From positions 30,490 through 94,489 of the forward strand of contig CAKZZD010000033.1 of NCBI GenBank assembly GCA_937886715.1: a DNA stretch of 64,000 nt, given 5' to 3'. Position numbers and translations under genes: made by a program. Under the pieces are notes generated by a model, which saw only the letters and a list, made by a program, of their open reading frames with translations, searched no databases and was not told where the DNA came from. Origin of the DNA: an uncultured Bacteroidales bacterium (GTDB lineage: Bacteria; Bacteroidota; Bacteroidia; Bacteroidales; P3). The first letter of the stretch is position 1; each line of letters starts with the position of its first letter. Positions 56,200 through 64,000 of this stretch are shown in pieces.

Positions 56200-56580
56200 A
56201 TGAAACGAACGGTGTCCATATTATTCTTGCTGCTGGCCAATGTTTTTTTGTTGGCTCACGTGGTTGTGCCGCACCACCATCACGACAGTGTGCCGGTGGA
56301 GGTGCTGTATTTGCACGACAACGGACACCACCATCATCACGACCACGATTCTTCTCACCATCACGACGGGTCAGAGACTTGCCTGATAAGTCAGTCGGTG
56401 GCATCTGCCGTGGTGCGACACAGCGACGATGTACCGTTGCCGACATTGTCGGCGGTTCTTTTCGACAGCTGGGAAGTGACTCCCCTCGAGGCTGAGCGTA
56501 TACCGCCGGCTTCCATTGTGAGTGAAGCTGTCTTTCGGCCACATCGCGCCCATTCTCTTCGCGCTCCACCATTGTGCTGA
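56200..56580 (+). CDS. His-rich exported protein (metal-binding candidate)
   Basis: A 126-residue protein with an N-terminal membrane/signal segment (TVSILFLLLANVFLLAHVVV) directly followed by VPHHHHD and a dense His/Asp tract (HDNGHHHHHDHDSSHHHDG, about residues 40-58). Two Cys residues (ETCLIS and the terminal PPLC). The His clusters would bind Zn, Ni, Co or Cu. It precedes the metal-efflux operon and resembles the small His-rich proteins often placed there in Bacteroidota. It is probably a periplasmic metal buffer or sensor; this role is inference. Confidence 0.78.
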   Translation: MKRTVSILFLLLANVFLLAHVVVPHHHHDSVPVEVLYLHDNGHHHHHDHDSSHHHDGSETCLISQSVASAVVRHSDDVPLPTLSAVLFDSWEVTPLEAERIPPASIVSEAVFRPHRAHSLRAPPLC

Positions 56581-56666
56581 TTTTCTTTACCCTACTTGTT
56601 TATTAACGGTGTTTCGGCTTTTGGGCTGACAATACCATTGTATTCATTTTAAGACAGAAATCAGCA

Positions 56667-58157
56667 ATGAGAACGAAACTATTCGTCCTATTGGCTGTCG
56701 GCGTATTGGTGCTGACAGCAAGTTGCAGTCGGGCGGTGACGGACGACGCCCATTCGCACGACGAAAGACTGCAACTGACAGCATATAATGAATTGTTTGA
56801 AGTTTATGCCGAGGTGACACCGCCCGTGGTAGGCGATACCTGCGAGATAGTGGCGCACTTTACCTGGCTTGACAGTTTCAAACCGTTTGAGAGCGGCACA
56901 ATCAAAGCCACCATCGGCAGTACCGAGCAGACCCTTGATACACCGACAAGGCTGGGCATCTACAAGTTCCACTTGGTACCTGCATCTACCTGCGAGACTT
57001 GCATAACCTTTGACATCACTACGCCTGACGGCACTTCGCATCTCGTCACCCCGACATTCACCGTATGCGACGACGATCACGAGGCACAGCATATCGCTGC
57101 CGACCTGAAAGCCGCCAGCAGCAACGGCGTGGTCTTTACCAAGGAGATGAGTTGGAAGGTTGATTTCGCCACCGACAGCTGCCGCCGCGAGTTGTTCGGA
57201 CAGGTCATCCGCGCAATGGCGCAGGTGCAGCCCTCGCAGGGCGACGAGCGTGTGGTGGCAGCGCAGGGCAGCGGCATAGTGTCCGCGGCCATAGCTTCGC
57301 TTGTGGAGGGCAGCGCCGTCAGCGGCGGACAGACGCTCTTCACCATAGAGAGCGGGGCGATGGCCGAAGGCAACCTCGCTGTGCGTTACAGCGAAGCAGA
57401 ATCGGCCTATAGGTTGGCCAAGGCAGATTATGAGCGCAAACAGTCGCTCGCTGCCGATCGCATTGTGTCGGAGGCCGAGCTGCAACGAGCCAAAGCCAAC
57501 CTGGAACAGGCCGAGGCGGTGTACAACAATCTGCGTAGCCACTTCTCGTCGGGACGACTGGCAGCAAAGTCGCCAATTAATGGATATATCAAGCAGCTGC
57601 TTGTTCGCAGTGGCGAGTATGTCGAAGCCGGGCAGCCGTTGGCTGTGGTGTCGCAGAACCGACAGCTGATGGTGCGTGCCGATGTACCGTCACGCTACTG
57701 GAAGCTGCTGGCTGATATAACCACTGCAACACTTCGTACTACAAGCGAAAATCGCATTTATAGCCTTGAAGAACTTGGCGGCAAAGTGGTTTCATATGGC
57801 CGCTCTGTTGACTTGTCATCCCCGATGGTGCCTGTCACTTTTGAAGTGCGTAACGTGGCAGGACTGCTTCCAGGCTCGATAGTTGAGATGTTCATCCACA
57901 CAAACGGCAACCGTCCGGTAGTCACTATCCCCACCTCTGCGCTCATTGAGGAAATGGGAAACTGGTTTGTCTATGTGCAACTGACGCCTGAATACTTCGA
58001 GAAACGCGAAGTGACTGTCGGCCAAAACGACGGCCTCCGTACCGAGATTACCAGCGGCCTTGACGGTACGGAGCGCGTTATAACCCGTGGAACCGTGTTG
58101 GTGAAGTTAACCCAGATGTCCGGCGCCCTCAATGCCGAATCGGGTCATCAACACTAA
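56667..58157 (+). CDS. RND efflux periplasmic adaptor lipoprotein (CusB/CzcB type)
   Basis: Membrane-fusion subunit linking the RND pump to the outer-membrane channel; 496 residues. Lipoprotein signal (VLVLTASCSR). Residues about 25-150 form an extra N-terminal domain with paired Cys (STCETCITFD) and His/Asp (DDAHSHDE, DDDHEAQH), which could bind metal. The adaptor core follows: barrel-sandwich halves (GSGIVSAAIASLVEGSAVSGGQTLF and SPINGYIKQLLVRSGEYVEAGQPL) flanking a helical hairpin (SEAESAYRLAKADYERKQSL...AELQRAKANLEQAEAVYNN). The C-terminus ends GHQH. It is 18 bases before the pump gene. Confidence 0.9.
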   Translation: MRTKLFVLLAVGVLVLTASCSRAVTDDAHSHDERLQLTAYNELFEVYAEVTPPVVGDTCEIVAHFTWLDSFKPFESGTIKATIGSTEQTLDTPTRLGIYKFHLVPASTCETCITFDITTPDGTSHLVTPTFTVCDDDHEAQHIAADLKAASSNGVVFTKEMSWKVDFATDSCRRELFGQVIRAMAQVQPSQGDERVVAAQGSGIVSAAIASLVEGSAVSGGQTLFTIESGAMAEGNLAVRYSEAESAYRLAKADYERKQSLAADRIVSEAELQRAKANLEQAEAVYNNLRSHFSSGRLAAKSPINGYIKQLLVRSGEYVEAGQPLAVVSQNRQLMVRADVPSRYWKLLADITTATLRTTSENRIYSLEELGGKVVSYGRSVDLSSPMVPVTFEVRNVAGLLPGSIVEMFIHTNGNRPVVTIPTSALIEEMGNWFVYVQLTPEYFEKREVTVGQNDGLRTEITSGLDGTERVITRGTVLVKLTQMSGALNAESGHQH

Positions 58158-58175
58158 CCATAGGGAGGACTTGCT

Positions 58176-61100
58176 ATGAATATCATAAACAATATTATAC
58201 GGTTCTCGTTGAAGAACCGGCTTGTTGTCATCCTTGGTGCGGTGTTGGTGGTGATAGGCGGCGTCTGGTCGTCGAAACAGATGGATATTGATGTTTTTCC
58301 CGACCTGACGGCACCCACAGTGGTGGTGATGACAGACGCTCACGGTATGGCGGCTGAAGAGGTGGAACGCCTGGTGACTTTCCCCATCGAGACGGCCGTC
58401 AACGGTGCCACCAATGTGCGCCGTGTGCGCTCGGCCTCAATGTCGGGATACTCATTCGTATGGGCGGAATTCAACTGGGGTATGGAAGTCTTCAAGGCAC
58501 GCCAGATTGTGAGCGAGAAGATGTCTGCCCTCGGAGAGTCTTTGCCTGACGGCATCACGCCGCAGCTGGCTCCACAGTCAAGCATTATGGGTGAGATTAT
58601 GTTTGTTGGCCTTCAATCCGACACCACTTCTATGATGGAGCTGCGAACGCTGGCCGAATGGACCATCAAGCCTGCCATACTGGCCACCGGTGGAGTGTCG
58701 CAGGTGACCATAATTGGCGGCGACTACAAGCAATATCAGATTCTTGCCGACCCGCAGCGGATGGCCGTCTACGGAGTTACGATGGACGACCTGCAACGGG
58801 CGGGCAGCACGATGAGTGCCAACTCGTCTGGTGGCGTTGTGCGCGATTTCGGCAACGAATACGCCCTACGCGGCATGGCCCGCACTACCGACCTTGACGA
58901 GCTGGGTGCCACATTGGTGAAGATGTCCGACGGCAAGCCCGTCACCCTCGCCGACGTGGCAGAGGTGCGCGTGGGTGCTGCTGTAAAGCTTGGTACCGCC
59001 TCGCAAAATGCCTCGCCAGCAGTCATACTTTCCATCACCAAACAGCCCAACATCAACACGCTAAAGGTTACGGAGAAGATCGAGGACAACCTGCGTGACA
59101 TACAGAAGTCGCTGCCTGCCGACGTAAGGCTCGACACCCGTATTTTCCGTCAAGCCGACTTCATCGAGAGTTCGGTCAACAACGTGGGTCGTGCGCTGGT
59201 GGAAGGCGCATTGCTTGTCATACTTATATTGTTCCTCTTCCTTGGCAGCTGGCGCACAACGGTCATATCGGTGCTGGCCATACCGTTGTCGCTGCTTGGT
59301 TCGTTGGTGGTGCTGCACCTGATAGGGATGAATATCAACACAATGACCCTCGGCGGAATGTGTATCGCCATTGGTTCACTGGTGGACGACGCCATTATCG
59401 ACGTGGAGAACGTCTACAAGCGGCTGAGACAGAATCACGCCTTGCCGCCCGAACAGCGCGAGAACGCCTTCAAGGTGGTTTTCGATGCCTCGTCCGAGAT
59501 TCGCTCCTCAATCCTCAATGCAACGTTCATCGTGATGGTGGCATTCTTGCCGCTCTTCTTCCTTTCTGGAATGGAAGGTAGGATGCTGAAACCGCTTGGC
59601 GTTGCATATATTGTTTCACTCGCTATGTCGCTGCTGGTGGCTATGACGGTCACGCCGCTGATGTGCAGGATGATGCTCTCTGATGAGCGCTATCTGGCAA
59701 AGAACAGCCGCGAAAGCCGACTCGCCGCTTGGCTCACACGCTTCTATCGTCGTTCGCTCGACTGGTCGATGGCACATCATCGCACGATGGTGTCAAGCAC
59801 CGCTGTGCTGCTGGTGGCTGCCGTGGTGATGTTCTTCCTGATGGGACGCAGTTTTTTGCCCGACTTCAACGAGGGCTCGGCAGTCATCACGGCGGTGACT
59901 GCACCTGGCACCTCGCTCGACGTGAGCGATGAATTGGGCAACCTGATGGAACGTGAGCTGATGCTAATACCCGAAGTGACAGCCACAGCACGGCGTACTG
60001 GACGCGGCGAGTTGGACGAGCATTCGCAGTCGGTCAACAGCACCGAACTGGATGTGCAGTTCACCCTTGCCGGTCGCAGCCGCAAGGAAGTTTTCGACGA
60101 TATGCGTCAGCGGCTGGTCTCCATCCCCGGCATCGCCGTCACCATCGGACAGCCTCTTGGACACCGCATCGACCATATGCTCTCTGGTACTCGCGCCAAT
60201 ATCGCAATCAAACTCTTCGGCACCGACCTGAACCGGATGCTTTTGATTGGCAACCAGATAAAGGGATGTATAGAAGAAATTGACGGCCTTGTGGACGTGG
60301 CGGTGGAGCAGATTGCCGAAACACCGCAGCTGCAGATACGCGCCAACCGACGAGCTCTGGCGGCCCACGGCATCGGCATTGACGACTTCAACCGCTTTGT
60401 CAACCTTGCTTTCAGCGGCGAGAAGATTGCCGATATCTACGAGGGGCAACGCATTTTCGACCTTGTATTGCGGATGGACAGCAACTACACCTCTGACTTC
60501 GATGCTGTGCGTCGCGCTCTCATCGACCTGCCCGGCGGGAGCAAGATACCCCTCGAGGAGGTGGCCGACATTGTCTCGACAGCAGGTCCCAGCACCATTA
60601 CGCGCGAGAATGTGCAGCGCAAGCTGGTGGTGTCGGCTAATGTGTCGGGGCGCGACCTGCAGAGTGTCGTCACCGACGTGCAGAAGACCATCGCCCACAG
60701 GGTGGTCCTGCCAGCAGGTTACCGCGTCGAATATGGCGGCCAGTTCGAAAGCGCTCAGAGCGCGTCGCGAACATTGACTATAGCCACTATTCTGGCGCTG
60801 CTGGTCATCTTCTTGCTGCTATTTGGTGAGTTCCGCAATGTAACGCTGGCAGCCATCGTAATGGCAAGTCTGCCGCTTGCTTTGATTGGTGGCGTGCTGG
60901 CTGTGGCTCTCTCCAGCCGTGTGCTGAGTATTCCTTCCATCATTGGCTTCATTACGCTTTTCGGCATCGCCACGCGCAACGGCATATTGCTGGTGTCGCG
61001 CTACCAACACCTAGTGTCTTCGGGCTTACCCATACGTACGGCAGTGGTTGAAGGCTCCGTCGACCGGTTGAATCCAATCCTGATGACTGCCCTCACCTCG

Positions 61101-61295
61101 GCGTTGGCGCTGATACCGTTGGTATTCAACGGTGACAAGCCTGGCAACGAGATACAGAGTCCTATGGCCGTCGTCGTGCTCGGCGGCTTGCTCACCTCCA
61201 CACTTCTCAATCTCTACCTGATGCCCATGGTATATGAATGGTTTCATCGCAAGGTGGAGTTTAAAGGTTTTGGTTTAAAGATTAAAGATGAATGA
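58176..61295 (+). CDS. Heavy-metal RND efflux pump (CusA/CzcA family)
   Basis: Inner-membrane proton-driven exporter, 1,039 residues with 12 membrane helices and two large periplasmic loops. N-terminal family start MNIINNIIRFSLKNRLVVIL; FPDLTAPTVVVMTDAHGMAAEEVERLVTFPIE is the heavy-metal RND signature; TM4 carries AIGSLVDDAIIDVENVYKRLR with the Asp/Glu proton-relay residues; GTRANIAIKLFGTDLNRM and FITLFGIATRNGIL are further hallmarks. TM4 lacks the DFG of true CzcA, so the metal (Cu/Ag or Zn/Co/Cd) cannot be assigned. Overlaps the channel gene by ATGA. Confidence 0.94.
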   Translation: MNIINNIIRFSLKNRLVVILGAVLVVIGGVWSSKQMDIDVFPDLTAPTVVVMTDAHGMAAEEVERLVTFPIETAVNGATNVRRVRSASMSGYSFVWAEFNWGMEVFKARQIVSEKMSALGESLPDGITPQLAPQSSIMGEIMFVGLQSDTTSMMELRTLAEWTIKPAILATGGVSQVTIIGGDYKQYQILADPQRMAVYGVTMDDLQRAGSTMSANSSGGVVRDFGNEYALRGMARTTDLDELGATLVKMSDGKPVTLADVAEVRVGAAVKLGTASQNASPAVILSITKQPNINTLKVTEKIEDNLRDIQKSLPADVRLDTRIFRQADFIESSVNNVGRALVEGALLVILILFLFLGSWRTTVISVLAIPLSLLGSLVVLHLIGMNINTMTLGGMCIAIGSLVDDAIIDVENVYKRLRQNHALPPEQRENAFKVVFDASSEIRSSILNATFIVMVAFLPLFFLSGMEGRMLKPLGVAYIVSLAMSLLVAMTVTPLMCRMMLSDERYLAKNSRESRLAAWLTRFYRRSLDWSMAHHRTMVSSTAVLLVAAVVMFFLMGRSFLPDFNEGSAVITAVTAPGTSLDVSDELGNLMERELMLIPEVTATARRTGRGELDEHSQSVNSTELDVQFTLAGRSRKEVFDDMRQRLVSIPGIAVTIGQPLGHRIDHMLSGTRANIAIKLFGTDLNRMLLIGNQIKGCIEEIDGLVDVAVEQIAETPQLQIRANRRALAAHGIGIDDFNRFVNLAFSGEKIADIYEGQRIFDLVLRMDSNYTSDFDAVRRALIDLPGGSKIPLEEVADIVSTAGPSTITRENVQRKLVVSANVSGRDLQSVVTDVQKTIAHRVVLPAGYRVEYGGQFESAQSASRTLTIATILALLVIFLLLFGEFRNVTLAAIVMASLPLALIGGVLAVALSSRVLSIPSIIGFITLFGIATRNGILLVSRYQHLVSSGLPIRTAVVEGSVDRLNPILMTALTSALALIPLVFNGDKPGNEIQSPMAVVVLGGLLTSTLLNLYLMPMVYEWFHRKVEFKGFGLKIKDE

Positions 61296-62479
61296 TTATG
61301 AAAAAGAGTGTTTTTTTAGCCATATTGATTTCCATCTTAAGTAATCAACTTTCGTTTTCACAAGAGGTCTATACCTCAGTGTTGGAACAGATAGAACGGA
61401 ACAGCACAGAACTCCGTGTCTTGCGGCAAATGGCCGATGCCAAAGTGGCGGAACATCACACGGGGCTTGCCCCCGACAATCCTACCGTGGAAGCAGGCTA
61501 TCTGTGGGGAATGCCGTCGGCAGTAGGTCCGCGTATCGACGTTGCGGTACGGCAGGATTTCGATTTTCCGACTGCCTATGTATGGCAGCGGCGACTGGCC
61601 GTTGTGCGCGACAGTAGCGCTGAGTATCAGTATCGCTACGGACGGCAGCAACTACTGCTTGCTGCCAAACAGACTTGCATTCGGCTCATCTATAGCGACG
61701 CTCTTGTCGCTTTGCGTCTGGCCGATGCCGAACGAGCCCGGCAGGTGGCCGATGCCTACGACAAGATGCTACAGCAAGGCGGTGCTACGCAGCAGGAGGT
61801 GAATCGCGCGCGTCTGGGGCTGACAACCACCGAGGCGGCGCTGACTGAGGCTGAAATGGAGCGCGACCGCTGCAGGTCAGAACTACAAGCTCTGAATGGA
61901 GGCACACCGTTGCAGTTTGAGTGTGTGGAGTTTCCTGTCGCGGTCTTGCCTGTCGACACAGCGGCGTGGCTTTCGGCCATTAGTGCCGTCGACCCATCGT
62001 TGGCCGTCGCCCGCACCGAGAGCGATGCAGCACAAGGTGCCGTATCGCTTGCCCGTTCCCGCACCCTGCCGCGTTGGTCGATAGGTTATATGGGCGAATT
62101 TGTCGTGGACAACACCTTCCAAGGTGTCACTTTCGGCTTGTCACTGCCTCTTTGGGGCAACGCAGGACGGGTGCGCCAAGCACAGCTCAGCGCTCAAGCC
62201 GTTAAATCACAAGGGGACGTAATTCGCCTGCAGCTCTCCACACGGTACAAAAGTCTCTTGCAAGAGGCGCAGCGTCTCGTCACTCTCATTGCGCAAATCG
62301 ACAACACGCTTCCAACCGCAGATGCTGACCTGCTGCATCGTGCATTCCTTGCAGGCGAACTATCACTTACTGACTACCTCCTCGAGCAAAGTCTTTCCTC
62401 TTCTGCCCTCGCGCGTCGCCTCGCCGCCCAGCGCGACCTGCACCTGCTTCTTGCTGAAATGTATGCTTTTAAATTGTAG
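61292..62479 (+). CDS. Outer-membrane efflux channel (TolC/CzcC family)
   Basis: A 395-residue TolC-family protein completing the tripartite pump. Signal peptide about 1-24 (VFLAILISILSNQLSFSQE). Two helical coiled-coil repeats (LRVLRQMADAKVAEHHTG... and VARTESDAAQGAVSLARSRTLP) with intervening strands (IDVAVRQDFDFPTAYVWQRR; SIGYMGEFVVDNTFQGVTFGLSLPLWGN). Start at 61292 overlaps the pump stop; 61298 is an alternative. Last complete gene of the island. Confidence 0.9.
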   Translation: MIMKKSVFLAILISILSNQLSFSQEVYTSVLEQIERNSTELRVLRQMADAKVAEHHTGLAPDNPTVEAGYLWGMPSAVGPRIDVAVRQDFDFPTAYVWQRRLAVVRDSSAEYQYRYGRQQLLLAAKQTCIRLIYSDALVALRLADAERARQVADAYDKMLQQGGATQQEVNRARLGLTTTEAALTEAEMERDRCRSELQALNGGTPLQFECVEFPVAVLPVDTAAWLSAISAVDPSLAVARTESDAAQGAVSLARSRTLPRWSIGYMGEFVVDNTFQGVTFGLSLPLWGNAGRVRQAQLSAQAVKSQGDVIRLQLSTRYKSLLQEAQRLVTLIAQIDNTLPTADADLLHRAFLAGELSLTDYLLEQSLSSSALARRLAAQRDLHLLLAEMYAFKL

Positions 62480-62482
62480 TTA

Positions 62483-62617
62483 ATGATGAAGCATACTAAA
62501 ACAAATACTGCAATCCTGCTGGCTGTGCTGGCGGCGGCACTCTACGCCGTCAGCACGCCGGGGCGTGGAATTGTTTTGAGTATGACGAACAGGGTTACAT
62601 AGTTTGGCCATTTTTTT
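62483..62617 (+). pseudogene. Truncated EamA-transporter start joined to another gene's 3' end
   Basis: From the ATG at 62483 the frame reads MMKHTKTNTAILLAVLAAAL then YAVSTP, the typical first helix of an EamA-family transporter, and then loses family character and stops at 62602. In another frame, bases 62566-62619 read WNCFEYDEQGYIVWPFF-stop, which looks like the C-terminus of an unrelated protein. The join near 62561 is best read as a deletion scar next to the right repeat. Confidence 0.5.
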
Positions 62618-62715
62618 GACGTTTTACTGGATTTTGATGTGTTATTTGAGTGTATAATAATTCATAAAACCCGAAATAATAACTAATTATATTTAATAGG
62701 AAGTAATTAAAGCGT

Positions 62716-62780
62716 TCCTGTTCCGGGCACCAAGAGAATTCTACAAGTAGTTCAAAATGAATAAAATGTAGAATTCTTTT
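62716..62780 (+). repeat. Right direct repeat of the tRNA-Leu 3' end, candidate attR
   Basis: Same 18-base core TCCTGTTCCGGGCACCAA as the tRNA-Leu(CAG) 3' end, then a diverged terminator copy. The matching stops at the T-arm: upstream bases (AATTAAAGCG) are not tRNA-like. So this is a 3' fragment, not a tRNA gene. Confidence 0.8.
62735..62777 (+). terminator. Second copy of the tRNA-Leu terminator
   Basis: Stem AGAATTCTACA (62735-62745) with TGTAGAATTCT (62767-62777), followed by a run of T. Both strands differ from the first copy in a compensating way, so the stem is kept. Confidence 0.78.
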
Positions 62781-62876
62781 TTTTATTTGTGTTTCAGTTT
62801 TGGCCACCTTTTGGCAACCGTTCGTATCGCCGTCGAACAGGAAGGCTTCGAGTTCAAGAGTACGAAAGAATAATTA

Positions 62877-63506
62877 CTAAATGCTCTTTGTGCGTTCCCA
62901 GACTTCGCATTTGCGGTGGCGGACAAAGCAGAAATCGCATTTGTCGCCACCTTGGCAGAGCGTCTGCGTGCGAATAAAATCGAGGTTGTACAGATTGCCG
63001 TAATTAATAATGTCGCTATAGCAGAACATCGGTCCGAATCGTTCAAGCAGGCCGTATTTCTCAAAGATATGGCGGTAGAGGCACTCCAACGTCTCGAAAT
63101 GGAAACGGTCCTTGGGGTCGTCGGGATGCCACACATACCTCCAGCCTTTGCCGGAGCCGTATTTGAACCCCAGCGGAATAATCTTCCGCATAACTGAAAG
63201 AAAGAACGGCAGTCGAGAAAGTTTTATGTACATCTCTGGTGTGAGAGCAGCCCACATGTGGGTTGAGATGATTTCATAGGCTTCATCAGCCGTCTTTCCG
63301 TGTGCCTGTAATGCCTCGTCGATGGCGATAGTGGGCAGGATGTTGCACAGATGACCATAGTTCCCCTTGTCGCACCACTCCCTATTATCCGTTATCAGCG
63401 TTTCCATACGGTACAGCACGCCGGCCTGCACCTCCGACTCCAACCCGTCAAAACAAACCTTGTAGCGGCCTGCGCGAATCATCTTAATGGGAGTATACTT
63501 CTTCAT
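62877..63506 (-). CDS. L-2-amino-thiazoline-4-carboxylic acid hydrolase-family protein
   Basis: A 209-residue protein matching my knowledge of the ATC-hydrolase-like family: helical N-terminal half, then FKYGSGKGWRYVWHPDDPKDRFHFETLECLYRHIFEKYG and a C-terminal Cys cluster (TLCQGGDKCDFCFVRHRKC). True ATC hydrolase takes part in cysteine formation from the thiazoline; most members are untested, and some accompany methyltransferases as here. It starts 10 bases after the methyltransferase stop on the same strand, so the two are probably co-transcribed. Confidence 0.75.
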   Translation of the reverse strand: MKKYTPIKMIRAGRYKVCFDGLESEVQAGVLYRMETLITDNREWCDKGNYGHLCNILPTIAIDEALQAHGKTADEAYEIISTHMWAALTPEMYIKLSRLPFFLSVMRKIIPLGFKYGSGKGWRYVWHPDDPKDRFHFETLECLYRHIFEKYGLLERFGPMFCYSDIINYGNLYNLDFIRTQTLCQGGDKCDFCFVRHRKCEVWERTKSI

Positions 63507-63515
63507 GGCGTATGG

Positions 63516-63998
63516 CTATTTCTTCCCCACGAGTATGGCAGAACCTTTTAGTGCCATCCAGGAGGCCTCCCAATGTGACATAAACAGCCCCTTTGTGGTG
63601 TCGATGAGTTCCACCCGTTCGTAGCCCATGTTCTTCAAGCGCTGCACGAACATCTGCATATCGCCGTACTTCTGGCGGGAGAAGATATCGTGGATGGCGA
63701 AGGTGCCGCCTTTCTTCAACACGCGGAGCGTTTCCATCAGGACTTCCTGACGGTCGCGGCTGGGTATGTTGTGATACACATAGTTGCTGCACACCGCATC
63801 GAAGGTCTCATCGGCGAAGTCGAGTTTCAGGGCGTTGCCTTTTGCAAAGAAAGTGTTTGTCACACCTTCGGCTTTGGCGTTCTCTTCGCAAAGGGTCTTG
63901 CTGAAAGAGGAATACTCAACTCCCCAGCGGTCTATGCCGGTTATCCGCGCCTGCGGATTGCATTTGGCGACGGCGATGGTCAGCGCGCCGCTTCCACA
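63516..63998 (-). CDS. Class I SAM-dependent methyltransferase (N-terminus beyond right edge)
   Basis: The last 160 codons are present. Seen: CGSGALTIAVAKCNPQARITGIDRWG (SAM-binding motif I and the acidic end of strand 2), NALKLDFADETFDAVCSNYVYHNI (motif post-I/II region), and LMETLRVLKKGGTFAIHDIF (motif III). The substrate is not evident; the pattern is that of small-molecule methyltransferases of the Methyltransf_11/25 type. The start codon lies outside the window. Confidence 0.85.
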   Translation of the reverse strand, partial: CGSGALTIAVAKCNPQARITGIDRWGVEYSSFSKTLCEENAKAEGVTNTFFAKGNALKLDFADETFDAVCSNYVYHNIPSRDRQEVLMETLRVLKKGGTFAIHDIFSRQKYGDMQMFVQRLKNMGYERVELIDTTKGLFMSHWEASWMALKGSAILVGKK

Positions 63999-64000
63999 AC

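Noticed and set aside
62716..62780. Third tRNA-Leu gene
   Set aside because: Only the last T-arm and acceptor bases match; upstream sequence has no D-arm or anticodon arm.

Overview
The window looks like a chromosomal segment of a Bacteroidales bacterium (phylum Bacteroidota), with GC in the mid-to-high 50s judged by eye. The evidence is: promoters of the Bacteroidota type (TTTG, about 19 bases, TAnnTTTG); an S46 dipeptidyl-peptidase; a type IX secretion (type B) sorting domain; GIN-domain and DUF4159 proteins; a second, divergent EF-G; and a division/cell-wall (dcw) cluster in the usual Bacteroidota order with murF absent. Almost all genes are housekeeping; there is no rRNA, CRISPR array or complete insertion sequence.

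Layout. 1-19,341 is mostly minus strand: the 5' part of a UvrD/PcrA helicase; a ribD - GH29 fucosidase - yigZ operon; a plus-strand TM2-domain gene behind a structured leader; thyA - manC - asnS; a Na/Pi cotransporter; umuDC (plus); hup; and an operon running S46 peptidase - sigma-54/M23 fusion - ribH - fmt. 20,087-35,188 is the dcw cluster (mraZ, rsmH, ftsL, ftsI, murE, mraY, a shortened murD, ftsW, murG, murC, ftsQ, ftsA, ftsZ), tightly packed with ATGA overlaps. 35,313-41,520 holds an EamA exporter, mnmA, rsmE, DUF4159, a GIN lipoprotein, an EEP-family lipoprotein and tcdA. 41,521-43,078 is a lower-GC, repeat-rich stretch with one lipoprotein. 43,079-55,535 holds EF-G2, a flippase, a T9SS cargo protein, prfA and a 1,499-residue exported protein of unknown function. 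55,804-55,998 carries two tRNA-Leu genes. The 3' end of the second tRNA is repeated at 62,716, and the segment between carries a His-rich protein and a CusA/CzcA-type metal efflux system (adaptor, pump, outer-membrane channel). The right end has an ATC-hydrolase-family protein and part of a methyltransferase.

The points most worth a second look are: (1) a sigma-54 factor fused in frame to a signal-peptide-bearing M23 peptidase; (2) a protein at the murD position that keeps only the MurD C-terminal region with altered motifs, in an otherwise intact dcw operon; (3) a palindromic element inserted in frame three times in ribD, once as a 36-bp tandem array; (4) a leader with mutually exclusive structures and a strong intrinsic terminator before the TM2 gene; (5) the tRNA-Leu-bounded metal-efflux island; (6) a family of long GC-rich hairpins between genes.
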